Shown here piece after piece: positions 54,532-63,448 of a stretch of DNA of 64,000 nucleotides. The position numbers and the translations under genes are program-made. The notes below the pieces were generated by a model. That model was not told the DNA's origin. It searched no databases and was given only the letters and a program-made list of their open reading frames with translations. Positions within the stretch are counted from its first letter, which is position 1, and each line of letters starts with the position of its first letter. The stretch is from Pirellulaceae bacterium (GTDB lineage Bacteria; Planctomycetota; Planctomycetia; Pirellulales; Pirellulaceae): the NCBI GenBank assembly GCA_018402565.1, contig JAGYIQ010000001.1, positions 248,001-312,000 of the forward strand, given 5' to 3'.

Positions 54532-55926
54532 GTGGCGATGCAATGTATGGATTGGCGATCTCTGATCTGCGGTTGCTTGGTGTTCTGGGCCAGCGACCTG
54601 CGAGGACAATTGCCCGAGTCGCCGCTGCGACCGTCTGGCTTGCCCAACCCCGCTCTGGGTTCGTCGCCGGGTTCTACGCTGGGCGCGACGCCGGGTTCTG
54701 CGCTGGGCGCGTCGCAGGGTTCTACGCTGGGCGCGTCGCAGGGTTCTGCGCTGGGCGCGTCGCCGGGTTCTACGCTGGGCGCGTCGCAGGGTTCCCTTCC
54801 GGCTCCCTCGATCGGCGGGCTGCTCGGGCCGCTGCCAAACTCGACCGCGGAGCCGCTGGAAACACCGCCCTCCAACCGGCCGTTGGACCGTGGGGTGGTG
54901 ACATTCGAGAGTCCGGCCGAAGCGTTGGCCGCCCAGGGGCAATCGCCGGATTACGGTATCCAGCAGACGTCTGCCTACGAGGCAGAGGCGGAGGATTGGG
55001 GCGACGGGGCCGCGGGGCTGAGTCCACTGGAGCAGCGTTACAGCGCTTGGTGGCGCGAGGTACTGGCCAAGAGCCCGGTCGAGGGTCAACCGTTGGAATT
55101 GAAAGGGATCCTGCAAACTTCCGCAGGGCGGGATCGCGTGGCGATGATTCGCGAGTACTGGCGGTTGAGTGAAGCGATTTTGGCGGTGCAGATCCTCCGC
55201 GAGACTCAGGAGACTTGGCGCTCGGCCACGGCGGCGCAAGCCCAGCAGTCGTTGGCCAAGACGGTCAGCGAGATGTTGCGGCAGCAAATCGAACAGGCGC
55301 AGTCATTGGTCGAGGCCGAGCAGGAGCATTTGGGGTTGTGGTTGGGCCGCTACAACCTGCCGGCTCGGGTCCGACCGGTGGACGCACCCTATTTGGGACC
55401 CTACGACACCAAGTTGCCACAGCTGCAACAGCAAGGGCAATGGAACACCGACTTGGCCGTCTTGGGCCAAACGGTCGACACGATGAAACGCGAAATTGTC
55501 GACGATGCCCTGGTGATCGACTGGGCCGAAACCGAATGGGAGCGAGCCCGAGCCAGCGGGGACCTGAGTCGGATGGCGGGCATGATTCAGTTGCGGCAAA
55601 CCGCCTATCTGCTGTGGCTGGGCCGAGTCACGCGGTACAACGAGGCGATTGCCCGTTACGCCTACGCGGTCGCTGGGCCGGGCGTGCCCGTGCAGCGGCA
55701 ATTGGCGATGCTGTTGCGACAACCGTTGGTGGACGGCCGCTTGACGGACATTCGGACGGATGCTTGGTTCCAGTCCCCCGGGACAAACACGGTAATGCCA
55801 GCTGGCTCCGGCTTGCGAGACGTCGCACCGGTGGGTTACGATCAGCCGCTCGGTGGTGGAGCCTTTGTGGGGCAGGCCCCTGCGGCGGCGAATCCGGGAA
55901 ACTGGCAGCCGGCTCGCGGTCGCTAA
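54532..55926 (+). CDS. Exported protein with octapeptide repeats, function unknown
   Basis: 464 aa from a GTG at 54532 (ATG codons at 54538 and 54547 are alternatives). A signal segment (LICGCLVFWASDLRGQ) is followed by five octapeptide repeats of the type GSTLGASQ/GSALGASP. The body, from about 170, is helical and Gln/Glu-rich (LRQQIEQAQSLVEAEQEHLG; LRQTAYLLWLGRVTRYNEAI) and could form the long helices of a TolC-like or coiled-coil protein, though no TolC signature is visible. The C-terminus is Gly/Ala/Pro-rich. tsaD follows 45 bp later on the same strand. Confidence 0.6.
   Translation: MAMQCMDWRSLICGCLVFWASDLRGQLPESPLRPSGLPNPALGSSPGSTLGATPGSALGASQGSTLGASQGSALGASPGSTLGASQGSLPAPSIGGLLGPLPNSTAEPLETPPSNRPLDRGVVTFESPAEALAAQGQSPDYGIQQTSAYEAEAEDWGDGAAGLSPLEQRYSAWWREVLAKSPVEGQPLELKGILQTSAGRDRVAMIREYWRLSEAILAVQILRETQETWRSATAAQAQQSLAKTVSEMLRQQIEQAQSLVEAEQEHLGLWLGRYNLPARVRPVDAPYLGPYDTKLPQLQQQGQWNTDLAVLGQTVDTMKREIVDDALVIDWAETEWERARASGDLSRMAGMIQLRQTAYLLWLGRVTRYNEAIARYAYAVAGPGVPVQRQLAMLLRQPLVDGRLTDIRTDAWFQSPGTNTVMPAGSGLRDVAPVGYDQPLGGGAFVGQAPAAANPGNWQPARGR
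54669..54788 (+). repeat. 24-bp in-frame tandem repeat, 5 copies with 48-bp alternation
   Basis: Units start at 54669, 54693, 54717, 54741 and 54765. They alternate GGGTTCTACGCTGGGCGCG and GGGTTCTGCGCTGGGCGCG, so the array probably grew by duplication of a 48-bp pair. It encodes GST/GSA-LGA octapeptides. Confidence 0.9.
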
Positions 55927-55971
55927 TTCCGCCGCCGGCCCTCCCGTTTGTAGGCCAGAAGACCCCGCGGC

Positions 55972-56997
55972 ATGATCCGAATTTTGACAATCGAATCCAC
56001 CTGTGATGAAACCGCCGCGGCGGTGATCGGCGAAGATCGCCAGGTCTTGGGAGCGGTGGTCGCGTCGCAAGAATCTTTACACGAACGATTTCGTGGTGTG
56101 GTGCCGGAAGTCGCAGCGCGGCAGCACGTGCAGGCCATGTTGCCGGTGATTGATTTGGCCTTGGCGCAAGCCCAGTGTCGACCCACGGACTTGTCGGCCG
56201 TGGCAGTGGCCAACACGCCTGGATTGGCGGGTTCCCTGTTGGTCGGCGTTTCGGCGGCCAAGGCCTTGGCTCTGGCGTGGGACTTGCCGCTCATTTCTCT
56301 CAATCATTTGCATGCCCATGTGTACGCCTGTCGGATTGCGGCCGGCGTGGAGGTCTTTCCCTGCGTGGGCTTTATCGTCAGTGGCGGGCATTCGAATTTT
56401 TACCGCTGCTCCGATCCGTTGCATTTTGAGTATTTGGGTGGCACCATCGATGATGCGGCGGGGGAAGCGTTCGATAAAGTCGCCGCGATGCTGGGGTTGG
56501 GCTTTCCGGGCGGGCCGGCCATCAGCCGAGCGGCTCTGGCGGGAGACCCCCAGGCCTTCGCCTTTCCGCGGCCCTTCACCCAACGGGACGATCCCCTCAA
56601 GTTTAGCTTCTCAGGGCTCAAGACCGCCGTGCGTTACGCTCTGTATGGGCAGGGCCGGCCGGAGATGGACCCGCAGTCCCTACCCGCAACCTTGGTGGCC
56701 GACGTCGCGGCCAGTTTCCAACAGGCGGCCATCGATTGTTTGGTGGCCAAGTGTTGCCAAGCTGTGGAGATGACTGGACTAATGACGTTGTGTGTCGGTG
56801 GGGGAGTGGCTGCCAATCGACTATTGCGGGAACAGTTGCAAACCGCCATGGACCAACGGCAGGTGACGCTGTGGATTGCACCGCCCGAACTGTGTACCGA
56901 CAATGCGGTCATGGGCGCGATTGCGCTGGAGAAGTTTCGCGCCGGAGCGTTCGCGCCACTGAGTCTGGATATTCAGCCTGGTTTGGAGCGGCAGTAG
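55972..56997 (+). CDS. tsaD: tRNA N6-adenosine threonylcarbamoyltransferase
   Basis: Transfers threonylcarbamoyl from TC-AMP to A37 of ANN-decoding tRNAs, with TsaB and TsaE, in the cytoplasm. 341 aa. Signatures: TIESTCDETAAAV, VVPEVAARQHVQAM, the metal site NHLHAHVYA, IVSGGHSNF, GGTIDDAAGEAFDKVA and LCVGGGVAANRLLR. All expected metal and nucleotide residues are present, and the length is standard. The ATG at 55972 follows a 45-bp gap after the repeat-bearing protein gene. Confidence 0.95.
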   Translation: MIRILTIESTCDETAAAVIGEDRQVLGAVVASQESLHERFRGVVPEVAARQHVQAMLPVIDLALAQAQCRPTDLSAVAVANTPGLAGSLLVGVSAAKALALAWDLPLISLNHLHAHVYACRIAAGVEVFPCVGFIVSGGHSNFYRCSDPLHFEYLGGTIDDAAGEAFDKVAAMLGLGFPGGPAISRAALAGDPQAFAFPRPFTQRDDPLKFSFSGLKTAVRYALYGQGRPEMDPQSLPATLVADVAASFQQAAIDCLVAKCCQAVEMTGLMTLCVGGGVAANRLLREQLQTAMDQRQVTLWIAPPELCTDNAVMGAIALEKFRAGAFAPLSLDIQPGLERQ

Positions 56998-57032
56998 CCG
57001 AGTGGCTCAGCGGGCCGGATCAACCGAGTGGC

Positions 57033-58034
57033 TCAGCGATCGGACAGCATGGCGGTGGCCGCTACAATCACCAGTCCCACGTCGAGGAATCGTCTGAGGC
57101 CAGTGGGGCGTGGATCTCCCAGCATGACGTGGATGCCGGCGACGGTGGCGGCGACGACCCCGATCATCAAGTTATTGGAGCGACCGGAGCCCAAGGCCAA
57201 AAGTGTGTGTAGGGAAGCCGGCGGCAGGTGCAAGAGCAGCACCAGGCCACTGATTAGCATCAGGCCCAAACCCCAGATCACACCGAGCTGTAGGGACCGA
57301 TCGATGGTCGCCAGCGCGGTTGAGGTGATCGTCTCTTCTGGAGGTGCTGCTGGGGTGGGTGCCCGTTTTGTAGTCGGCCCGGTTGTGGTCTCCGCTGGAG
57401 TCGTCTCCGCTGTAGTGGTCTCTGTCTCCGGCGTTTGGGCTTCCGTCCTGTGAGCTTCGGCTTGAATACCGACCAGGAACCGCAGCCAGACGAGCGAGAA
57501 GAAGAGGCTGGCGAGGGCCACGTGCAGCCAGCGGTAGAGGATTTCGCCTGAGAACAGCAGTTGTCGGACGACGGGTTCTTCCAGGCCCACCAACCACTCT
57601 GGCCGCGTCCGAATCTCGCGGCTGACCACCATCAGGGCGGGGAAATGATAGAGTGAATTGGTCGCGGCGAGAACCAAACCGAACCAAGCCAGGCCGCATT
57701 TCCAGCGGGTTGTCGGCCAGATGGTGACGTACGCCGCCAGGGCAGTCAAAATCGCCAGCGAAAAGCCTAATTCGAAAAAGGCAAAAATCCAGCGACTACC
57801 GACAATCTCCCAGGCTCGATCGAAGCTATCGTCCCAGCGAAAGCCCGCCATTAAAACGCCCAGAGCCATGGCGGCGACGCCGGCCGCCGCAGACTGTTGC
57901 AGCGCGGGTCGCCAGAACGGCCAGGATTCCGCTGGACGCCGCCACAGGTCGACGGCTGCGACCACGGGGATTCCGACAAGCAAGAAGCCCGCGATCACGT
58001 GCAGCAAGGTCAGACAAAAGTAAAAGTAGTCCAT
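57033..58034 (-). CDS. Multi-pass membrane protein of unknown function
   Basis: 333 aa from the ATG at 58034 (a GTG at 58055 adds seven residues). About eight membrane helices: LTLLHVIAGFLLVGIPVVAAV, AAGVAAMALGVLMAGF, WIFAFFELGFSLAILTALAAY, LAWFGLVLAATNSLYHFPALM, LHVALASLFFSLVWLRFLVG, and two or three after residue 260. Between them lies a Thr/Glu/Pro-rich cytoplasmic or periplasmic linker (about 205-250). The histidines in the first, fourth and fifth helices could ligate haem or copper, but no known oxidase motif is visible. Function unknown. Confidence 0.65.
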   Translation of the reverse strand: MDYFYFCLTLLHVIAGFLLVGIPVVAAVDLWRRPAESWPFWRPALQQSAAAGVAAMALGVLMAGFRWDDSFDRAWEIVGSRWIFAFFELGFSLAILTALAAYVTIWPTTRWKCGLAWFGLVLAATNSLYHFPALMVVSREIRTRPEWLVGLEEPVVRQLLFSGEILYRWLHVALASLFFSLVWLRFLVGIQAEAHRTEAQTPETETTTAETTPAETTTGPTTKRAPTPAAPPEETITSTALATIDRSLQLGVIWGLGLMLISGLVLLLHLPPASLHTLLALGSGRSNNLMIGVVAATVAGIHVMLGDPRPTGLRRFLDVGLVIVAATAMLSDR

Positions 58035-58141
58035 CAAACGAACAATCGAACCCACGGTGACGCCCCGACGTTAAACCGAAAGTATGACTCCCGATGGCAT
58101 CGGCTGCTACCCACACTTGGCTCCGAAAATGTCACATCGTC

Positions 58142-59530
58142 CTACAGTCGCGATACGCCGTCGAAGTTGACTGCAAAGCCTTGGGTGGGGAAGATTCCGT
58201 AAAGGCCGCGACCGAAGTACACCTCGATGAAATCCGCCAGCCGTTGGCCGGGGTTTTTGGGTACGAGAATGATGTCGGAGTGTCGGAGCCACATGTCGTC
58301 AGACGGGTTGGGCCGATGTCCCCACAAAGCGCCCGACAGGTCGACTTTGGTGGCGACCAATTGCCAGTTCTTGTCGCGTCGCAGCACCACGATGTGTCGC
58401 AGGTTGGCACCGGAGCCCCAGCCGTTGGCTTGGGCGATGGCTTGCATCAAGGTGGTTGGCCCGGTCAGCTCGATGCGACCGGCCTGACGCACTTCCCCCA
58501 TCACAAAAACGAACCGTGGAGCTCGAGCGGTGAGGATCGCGGTGACTTCCAGACCGTCGACCTCCTCGCGATAGCGAGCGTTTGCTTCGTTCTGTAACTC
58601 GGTCAGCGACAAGCCCAAAGCCGGCAAGACACCGATACCGGGCAGTTGTATCGTTCCGTCAGGTGAGACAAACACGGAGCGTGACAGCCCACCGAGTCCC
58701 GCGGTGGCATCGACCGTGCGAATCAGGTCTTGCAGATTCGTCTCCGTATTGACGGGTTTGACCATGACTTCCGGGCTCTCCAGGATCCCACCGACTTCGA
58801 CGGCCAGGCGGTTGATATCCGCCTGCAATTCCGCGATGGTCTTGTTGGCGGCCATCACGCTCCCGATGCCGCGAACTTGAATGGTCCCGTCCAATTGGAT
58901 CGTTTGCTCAAATTCCTGGAATTCATCGACACTCAGAGCGGACACGGCCAAGACATCGCCAATCCCAAAGCGATAAGCCGACGGCGTCAAGACGCGTTTG
59001 CGACGAAAGACAAAGTCAATCTGGTCACCGATCAGCACGCGGTACTCGGGCAAATGGGGGGTGCGCGGCGGACCGATGTACTCACCGTACGACAGCGATT
59101 CCCAGGGCACCGGCCGAGCGTCTCGCCAGCGAGGTTCCCGATTCGGATTCACTCGATTGCCATCGACTCCCGTGATCCATCGTTCGGGCAATTGATAATC
59201 GTTCAGTCCCACGGTCGACCCACCATAGCGAGAATCGGTGGACCAAGTCTCTCCGCTCCATTCGCCCTCCTGGGCGCCCCAGTAATCGACGGGCCGCACA
59301 TCGCGGCCGATCGCTTCCTGCCGTGACTCCGCCCGTTGTGCGTTTGAGCCCCCAGAACCAAAAATCCCTGGGCTAGAACTGCTGACACCGAAGGGACGCA
59401 GGGCGGGTTGTTGCCCGCAGGTTGTGTCGGTCAGCCCGGCTGAAGCGATAGCGACCGAGCCCCAGACAATCAACTGCCGCGCCGTGCGCGTCGCGATTCT
59501 CCAGGGCTTGGTGGTCGTGAGAGTAAGCAT
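58142..59530 (-). CDS. Polysaccharide export protein (Wza-like, Poly_export plus SLBB domains)
   Basis: About 462 aa. A signal peptide (IVWGSVAIASAGLTDTTCGQ) is followed by about 130 residues without clear homology, then the export domain YRFGIGDVLAVSALSVDEF ... VRGIGSVMAANKTIAELQADI, and SLBB-like repeats (VSPDGTIQLPGIGVLPALGL; GEVRQAGRIELTGPTTLMQ). A last SLBB-type part with SDIILVPKNPGQRLADFIEV ends the protein. Such proteins form the outer-membrane channel for exopolysaccharide. The ATG at 59530 is preceded by GGTGA at 8 nt; a GTG at 59542 is also possible. The TPR gene is 62 bp upstream. Confidence 0.82.
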   Translation of the reverse strand: MLTLTTTKPWRIATRTARQLIVWGSVAIASAGLTDTTCGQQPALRPFGVSSSSPGIFGSGGSNAQRAESRQEAIGRDVRPVDYWGAQEGEWSGETWSTDSRYGGSTVGLNDYQLPERWITGVDGNRVNPNREPRWRDARPVPWESLSYGEYIGPPRTPHLPEYRVLIGDQIDFVFRRKRVLTPSAYRFGIGDVLAVSALSVDEFQEFEQTIQLDGTIQVRGIGSVMAANKTIAELQADINRLAVEVGGILESPEVMVKPVNTETNLQDLIRTVDATAGLGGLSRSVFVSPDGTIQLPGIGVLPALGLSLTELQNEANARYREEVDGLEVTAILTARAPRFVFVMGEVRQAGRIELTGPTTLMQAIAQANGWGSGANLRHIVVLRRDKNWQLVATKVDLSGALWGHRPNPSDDMWLRHSDIILVPKNPGQRLADFIEVYFGRGLYGIFPTQGFAVNFDGVSRL

Positions 59531-59592
59531 GGTTGGGTTCACCGTGGAAGTGCTTCAGGTTGGCGGTCGTGGTGTACAGCAGGCGCGGGCCG

Positions 59593-61392
59593 TTACTCTT
59601 GTAAGGCTGGGAAGAGTCGTGGTCGCTTGCCACTGTTGTCGTTGGGGGTTGCTCGAGTCGGTTGACTTACCATCTCCTCGTTGCCATCCATGGCTGCGGC
59701 GGTGGCAGCAAACTCCGCATTGCTGACCATTCGCACCGGGCCCTGCTCTTCCAACGACTGGCTCAAGAATTCGACCTGGGCGGCGGCCAGTTGAGCCAAT
59801 TCCGGTTCACCCATCCGCTGGTGGACTTTGGTCAAGTTCTGCCAAGCTTCCAAGAAGTCCGGTCGCTGCACGACCGCCTGCTGGAGGAAGTGCCGTGCTG
59901 TCAGCCAGTCCCCCTCTTTGGCCTTGATAACGGCCAATTCGTTGGCCGATTTTTCGTGCTGCGGATTGACCGCCAACGCACATTGAAACAGCGTTGCGGC
60001 TCGCATGAATTCTAGATTATCCGTTTTTGAGTGAAATTCGTAGTTAGCCAACGCCAATTTGCCCAACGAGTACAGCAATTCTCCTGCCAAGGGTTGCGCC
60101 CCGACCGCAAATTCGATGCGCCGCTGCGCATAAAGTAGATATGCCGTTCTCGCTTGCGAGTGATTGTCGGTTGTGAAGTAGCCTTCGCGGATCAAGGGCG
60201 TTGTGTGCTTCTGAGTGATGACGGGTATACTCAGCTGTCGCAATTTCCCATCTGAGTCAAAGTCAACCACTTCCTCCAAAGCCAAAAATCCTTCGCGCAG
60301 TGCCGCCAAATGCTCGGACGTACCCTGGCTCTGGTCGGCGTGCTCCGCCAGCAGACTCAGGCCGCTGAAGAACTCTTGATTCGCCAAACGGGTCGCATTG
60401 CGTCGAGCCAAGCTGCCACCATATTCCCAATGCTCGAAAAGCTTTTGACGCACGTGATCACTGATCGGTGGCAACGGCGCCGCGGCTGACTGTTGTGCCA
60501 GAGCGGCATCCGCAGCAGCGGGCCGTCGTTGTGTCGGCGGGGCGGCAGGACTAGCTGCCATCGGCATGGGTGGTGCATTGTCCCAGCCTTGCATTTGCAA
60601 CGGATTGGGACTCCGTACCGGGCTGGCAAACATTTCCCTGGTTTGGTCGACCGGTTGGGACTCCACAACCGAGGATCGATGGGGAATCGTCGGCTGAGGC
60701 GATTCGATGTTGCCACCGCCACGATTGGCTGCGGGTTGTTGGGAGTCAAACGTTGTCGGTGCTGACGCGGTAAAGTACGGATTGCCAACGACACCCGGGG
60801 CGGCATGTGTGTCAGCGACAGGCGTCTCACCGCGAGCTCGCGCCAAACCCACCCAATAGTCATTGACCCGAGTTGACTGGTAGTGCCGATTGTCAACAAC
60901 GTTCTCCGGCGCGGCAGTTCCGCGCAACGTTGCCTCGGTCGACGCAATCTCGTCATGCAACCCCTCGCCAGACATCTGGACGCCCGATGCATCATGCTCC
61001 CGAGCTGCCCGGGACGGCAGCTGCGAATCGATCGTTTCCAGATCGGCATCGGTCGTCGCCAATTGGACGGCCAGCGAGTCGGCGGCCGTTGCAGCGGCGC
61101 TGGCTCGTACAATCTCTCCGGGTTCTACATTCGAGTGCGACTCGATACGCTGGCCATGGGCGATGACCGAGGGCGGCTCAACCGTGCCCGCCACGGCAAA
61201 GTCCTGACTCGGGATTGCCGCCTCGCTCGATGGATCGCCCGCCGCCTCGCTCGATGGATCGCCCATCCGGTCAGAACTGACGGAGGTCGGCTCCGGGCGC
61301 GGGCCTTGGAAGCAGATGAAGTAGATCGATGAACACACGACCACCATCGCCAGAGGAAAGACGGAACGAGCGAGTTGAGCGAATCCGTTCAT
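59593..61392 (-). CDS. Membrane-anchored TPR-containing protein
   Basis: 599 aa from the ATG at 61392. One N-terminal helix (VFPLAMVVVCSSIYFICF) anchors it; a long Ser/Pro/Ala/Thr-rich disordered region with a 24-bp in-frame duplication (61217-61264, GDPSSEAA twice) covers about 30-290. The C-terminal third is helical with TPR-like pairs: RAATLFQCALAVNPQHEKSA, GDWLTARHFLQQAVVQRPDF, and ALWNLTKVHQ-like AWQNLTKVHQRMGEPELAQL. It is followed by the polysaccharide export gene, so it may scaffold that machinery; this is inferred from position. Confidence 0.65.
   Translation of the reverse strand: MNGFAQLARSVFPLAMVVVCSSIYFICFQGPRPEPTSVSSDRMGDPSSEAAGDPSSEAAIPSQDFAVAGTVEPPSVIAHGQRIESHSNVEPGEIVRASAAATAADSLAVQLATTDADLETIDSQLPSRAAREHDASGVQMSGEGLHDEIASTEATLRGTAAPENVVDNRHYQSTRVNDYWVGLARARGETPVADTHAAPGVVGNPYFTASAPTTFDSQQPAANRGGGNIESPQPTIPHRSSVVESQPVDQTREMFASPVRSPNPLQMQGWDNAPPMPMAASPAAPPTQRRPAAADAALAQQSAAAPLPPISDHVRQKLFEHWEYGGSLARRNATRLANQEFFSGLSLLAEHADQSQGTSEHLAALREGFLALEEVVDFDSDGKLRQLSIPVITQKHTTPLIREGYFTTDNHSQARTAYLLYAQRRIEFAVGAQPLAGELLYSLGKLALANYEFHSKTDNLEFMRAATLFQCALAVNPQHEKSANELAVIKAKEGDWLTARHFLQQAVVQRPDFLEAWQNLTKVHQRMGEPELAQLAAAQVEFLSQSLEEQGPVRMVSNAEFAATAAAMDGNEEMVSQPTRATPNDNSGKRPRLFPALQE
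61217..61264 (-). repeat. 24-bp in-frame direct repeat, 2 copies
   Basis: Two identical units (61217-61240, 61241-61264) beginning GCCGCCTCGCTCGATGG, encoding GDPSSEAA twice in the TPR protein. Confidence 0.9.
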
Positions 61393-61762
61393 AAGGCTTG
61401 CTTCAAGTTGTTGGATAGTCAACGGTCAATCAAGGTTCCACAGCGGTTTCGGATGACGGGCAACAGCACGACAGCCTCCGACCGACTGGGGCTCCAACGT
61501 GACTTATCGGATTCAAGCTTGGTAAAGTTTGACGATTTTTCCGTTTGTGCGGGCAAGTCCTGTGATTCGCGTAGCCAGTAATTTAAAAATGGATAAGATG
61601 GGTCATATGCGTACCGTGTTGTCGTCCGGAGGTCGCGACTGGTCACGGCAAAGGCTCGCCTTCCAAGCAACGCCGGCGTCACCCAGTGCCGATCTTGCGA
61701 ACGCTCGACGGCCGGCCGACGAGCCTCGCCGATTTTTGCCTAGAAACGACCAGACCGAACGA
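61393..61762. other. Divergent intergenic region, no gene seen
   Basis: Separates the TPR protein and the receiver-like protein. It includes an AT-rich stretch (about 61575-61612) with several possible -10 boxes and TTGACG near 61527 but no well-spaced pair. Frames from 61529 run into the next gene but are not convincing before 61763. Confidence 0.45.
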
Positions 61763-62629
61763 ATGAACTCAATTAGCCAAGACAACCCTGGCTCTGTCCT
61801 GCCGAAACGGACGCGGCAACTGCGTGTGTTGTTGGTTGAGACGACGGAGTGGTTGCAAGTCGGGCTGAGGCGCGCGGCGGAGGTTCTGGGACTAGTCGAT
61901 CGCCTGCGGGTGTTTCACGCGGATGATATTGGGCGGGACGAACCAATCGACTTGATCGTGTTTGAGCAGCGGACGCCGGCCGAATTGTCATCGGATGTCT
62001 ACGAGCGGTGGCGTCGCCGATTCCCTTTGGCACGAGTCGTTACGGTCTGGGGGCCCTGGTGTCTGGGCGGTGGCCGGAACGGCTTTCCGGTCAGCGGCGA
62101 AAGCTATGTCAATCTTGTGGTGTGGCCTTGGCAAGTTCAGTGTTTCTTGAGGCAATGGTTCAGCGATCAAGCGACGCTGTGGGATGTGCCTCGCACCAGC
62201 AGCCCCACGGAGCGATTGGCGCGGGGTACAAACGCTGTGGAGTCCAAACCGGCATGGGGGCCAGAGGCCATCGATCTGATCTGCTCGGACCCCGCCATGG
62301 AAGAAGCCTTGAGCATGGCCTGTGAGACATTGGGCTGGTCGGTCGAGCGGTTTCCAGCGGTCGCTGCGCGAGAGAGCGATACGAGGAAACGCGGCCAGCC
62401 GAAGAAGGGCGCTGGCCGACTGTGGATCTGGGAGCCAGCGCCGAATCCGACCGACACAAGCCCTGATCAGCTGTTGGCAGCCTCACCCAGTGGCAGCGGC
62501 ATCGTGCTGCTGGGCTTTGCCGAGTTGACGGGCCGCTGGGCCAACGACTCGACCGCCCGTCGTCTGTTTTTGCCGAAGCCGTTTCTGTTGGCGGAGCTAC
62601 AGGCGGCAGTTCGCGATCTGTGTTTCTAA
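61763..62629 (+). CDS. Degenerate response-regulator-like protein
   Basis: About 288 aa. The start RQLRVLLVETTEWLQVGLRR looks like the first strand and helix of a receiver domain, and PIDLIVFEQRTP stands where strand 3 carries the phospho-acceptor Asp; here that strand has FEQ. A second similar alpha/beta segment follows (EAIDLICSDPAMEEALSMAC ... GIVLLGFAELTG ... LFLPKPFLLAELQAAVRDL), ending with a KPF motif like the conserved Lys-Pro of receivers. So two receiver-like folds without a phosphorylation site, and no output domain. The start is uncertain; no ribosome site is seen. The 3' end overlaps hisG by 33 bp, tail to tail. Confidence 0.5.
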   Translation: MNSISQDNPGSVLPKRTRQLRVLLVETTEWLQVGLRRAAEVLGLVDRLRVFHADDIGRDEPIDLIVFEQRTPAELSSDVYERWRRRFPLARVVTVWGPWCLGGGRNGFPVSGESYVNLVVWPWQVQCFLRQWFSDQATLWDVPRTSSPTERLARGTNAVESKPAWGPEAIDLICSDPAMEEALSMACETLGWSVERFPAVAARESDTRKRGQPKKGAGRLWIWEPAPNPTDTSPDQLLAASPSGSGIVLLGFAELTGRWANDSTARRLFLPKPFLLAELQAAVRDLCF

Positions 62630-63448
62630 GATAGCGGTCGCACCGATTGCCTCGAGTCGTTCCATGACGTCGATGACCCGCGAGCGTTTGACCATCACGC
62701 GGACCGCACACCACTCGGGATCCTCCAAGGGGTTGATGGTCGGCGAGTGGAAACCGGGTGCAATCTCGTGAGCGGCGGCAACCTTACTTCGCTGCACGTT
62801 GAATTCGACCAAGGAGTACCCGCGGGCAATCACGACCCCTTCGAGTCGCCGCGTGATCCGCTCGGACAATTCGTTGACCCCGTTTCGTTGGTTGGCAATC
62901 AAGACGGTCTCGTACTGGCCGACATCAGCCAAGACGCGGAGTCGATTGGCAGCCAACGTGCTACCGGTCTCTACTAGGTCGACGATTGCATCGGCCACGC
63001 CGAGAGAGATCATCACTTCGACACTGCCCGACAACCGGACCACACTGATCGGGCAGTTGAGTTGGTCGAAGAAACGCTGCGTGACTTGGGGGAAGCTGGT
63101 GGCAATCCGGCTACCAGCCATCTCTGCTGGAGATTGGATGGGGCTGTCGTCAGGCACGCAAATCGACAAGCGACAGGAGCCTTCGCCCAGCCGCAGTTTG
63201 GTGTGGACGTCGACTCCGGCCTCTTCGACCAAGTCACCACCGGTGATCCCCAGATCGATGGCACCCTCGGCGCAGAGGACGGGGATGTCATCGGTCCGCA
63301 GAAAGGCAATCTCCAGCGGCAAGTCCTTGACCTTCGCAAACAGACTGCGATTGGTACGCCGAAAGCGGATGCCGGCTTCGTTCAGCAACTTTTCAGACAG
63401 TTCGCTCAATCGCCCCTTGCTGGGGATGCCTAATCGCAATGGATTCAT
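62597..63448 (-). CDS. hisG: ATP phosphoribosyltransferase, long form
   Basis: First enzyme of histidine synthesis: joins ATP and PRPP. 283 aa, the long form with a C-terminal regulatory domain. Signatures: LRLGIPSKGRLSELSEKLL, RTDDIPVLCAEGAIDLGITG, GSRIATSFPQVTQRFF, the PRPP loop ADAIVDLVETGSTLAANRL, and the ACT-like end with MVKRSRVIDVMERLEAIGA. Long-form enzymes are feedback-inhibited by histidine and do not need HisZ. The start ATG overlaps the hisE stop (ATGA), so the two genes are translationally coupled. Confidence 0.95.
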   Translation of the reverse strand: MNPLRLGIPSKGRLSELSEKLLNEAGIRFRRTNRSLFAKVKDLPLEIAFLRTDDIPVLCAEGAIDLGITGGDLVEEAGVDVHTKLRLGEGSCRLSICVPDDSPIQSPAEMAGSRIATSFPQVTQRFFDQLNCPISVVRLSGSVEVMISLGVADAIVDLVETGSTLAANRLRVLADVGQYETVLIANQRNGVNELSERITRRLEGVVIARGYSLVEFNVQRSKVAAAHEIAPGFHSPTINPLEDPEWCAVRVMVKRSRVIDVMERLEAIGATAILETQIANCRL

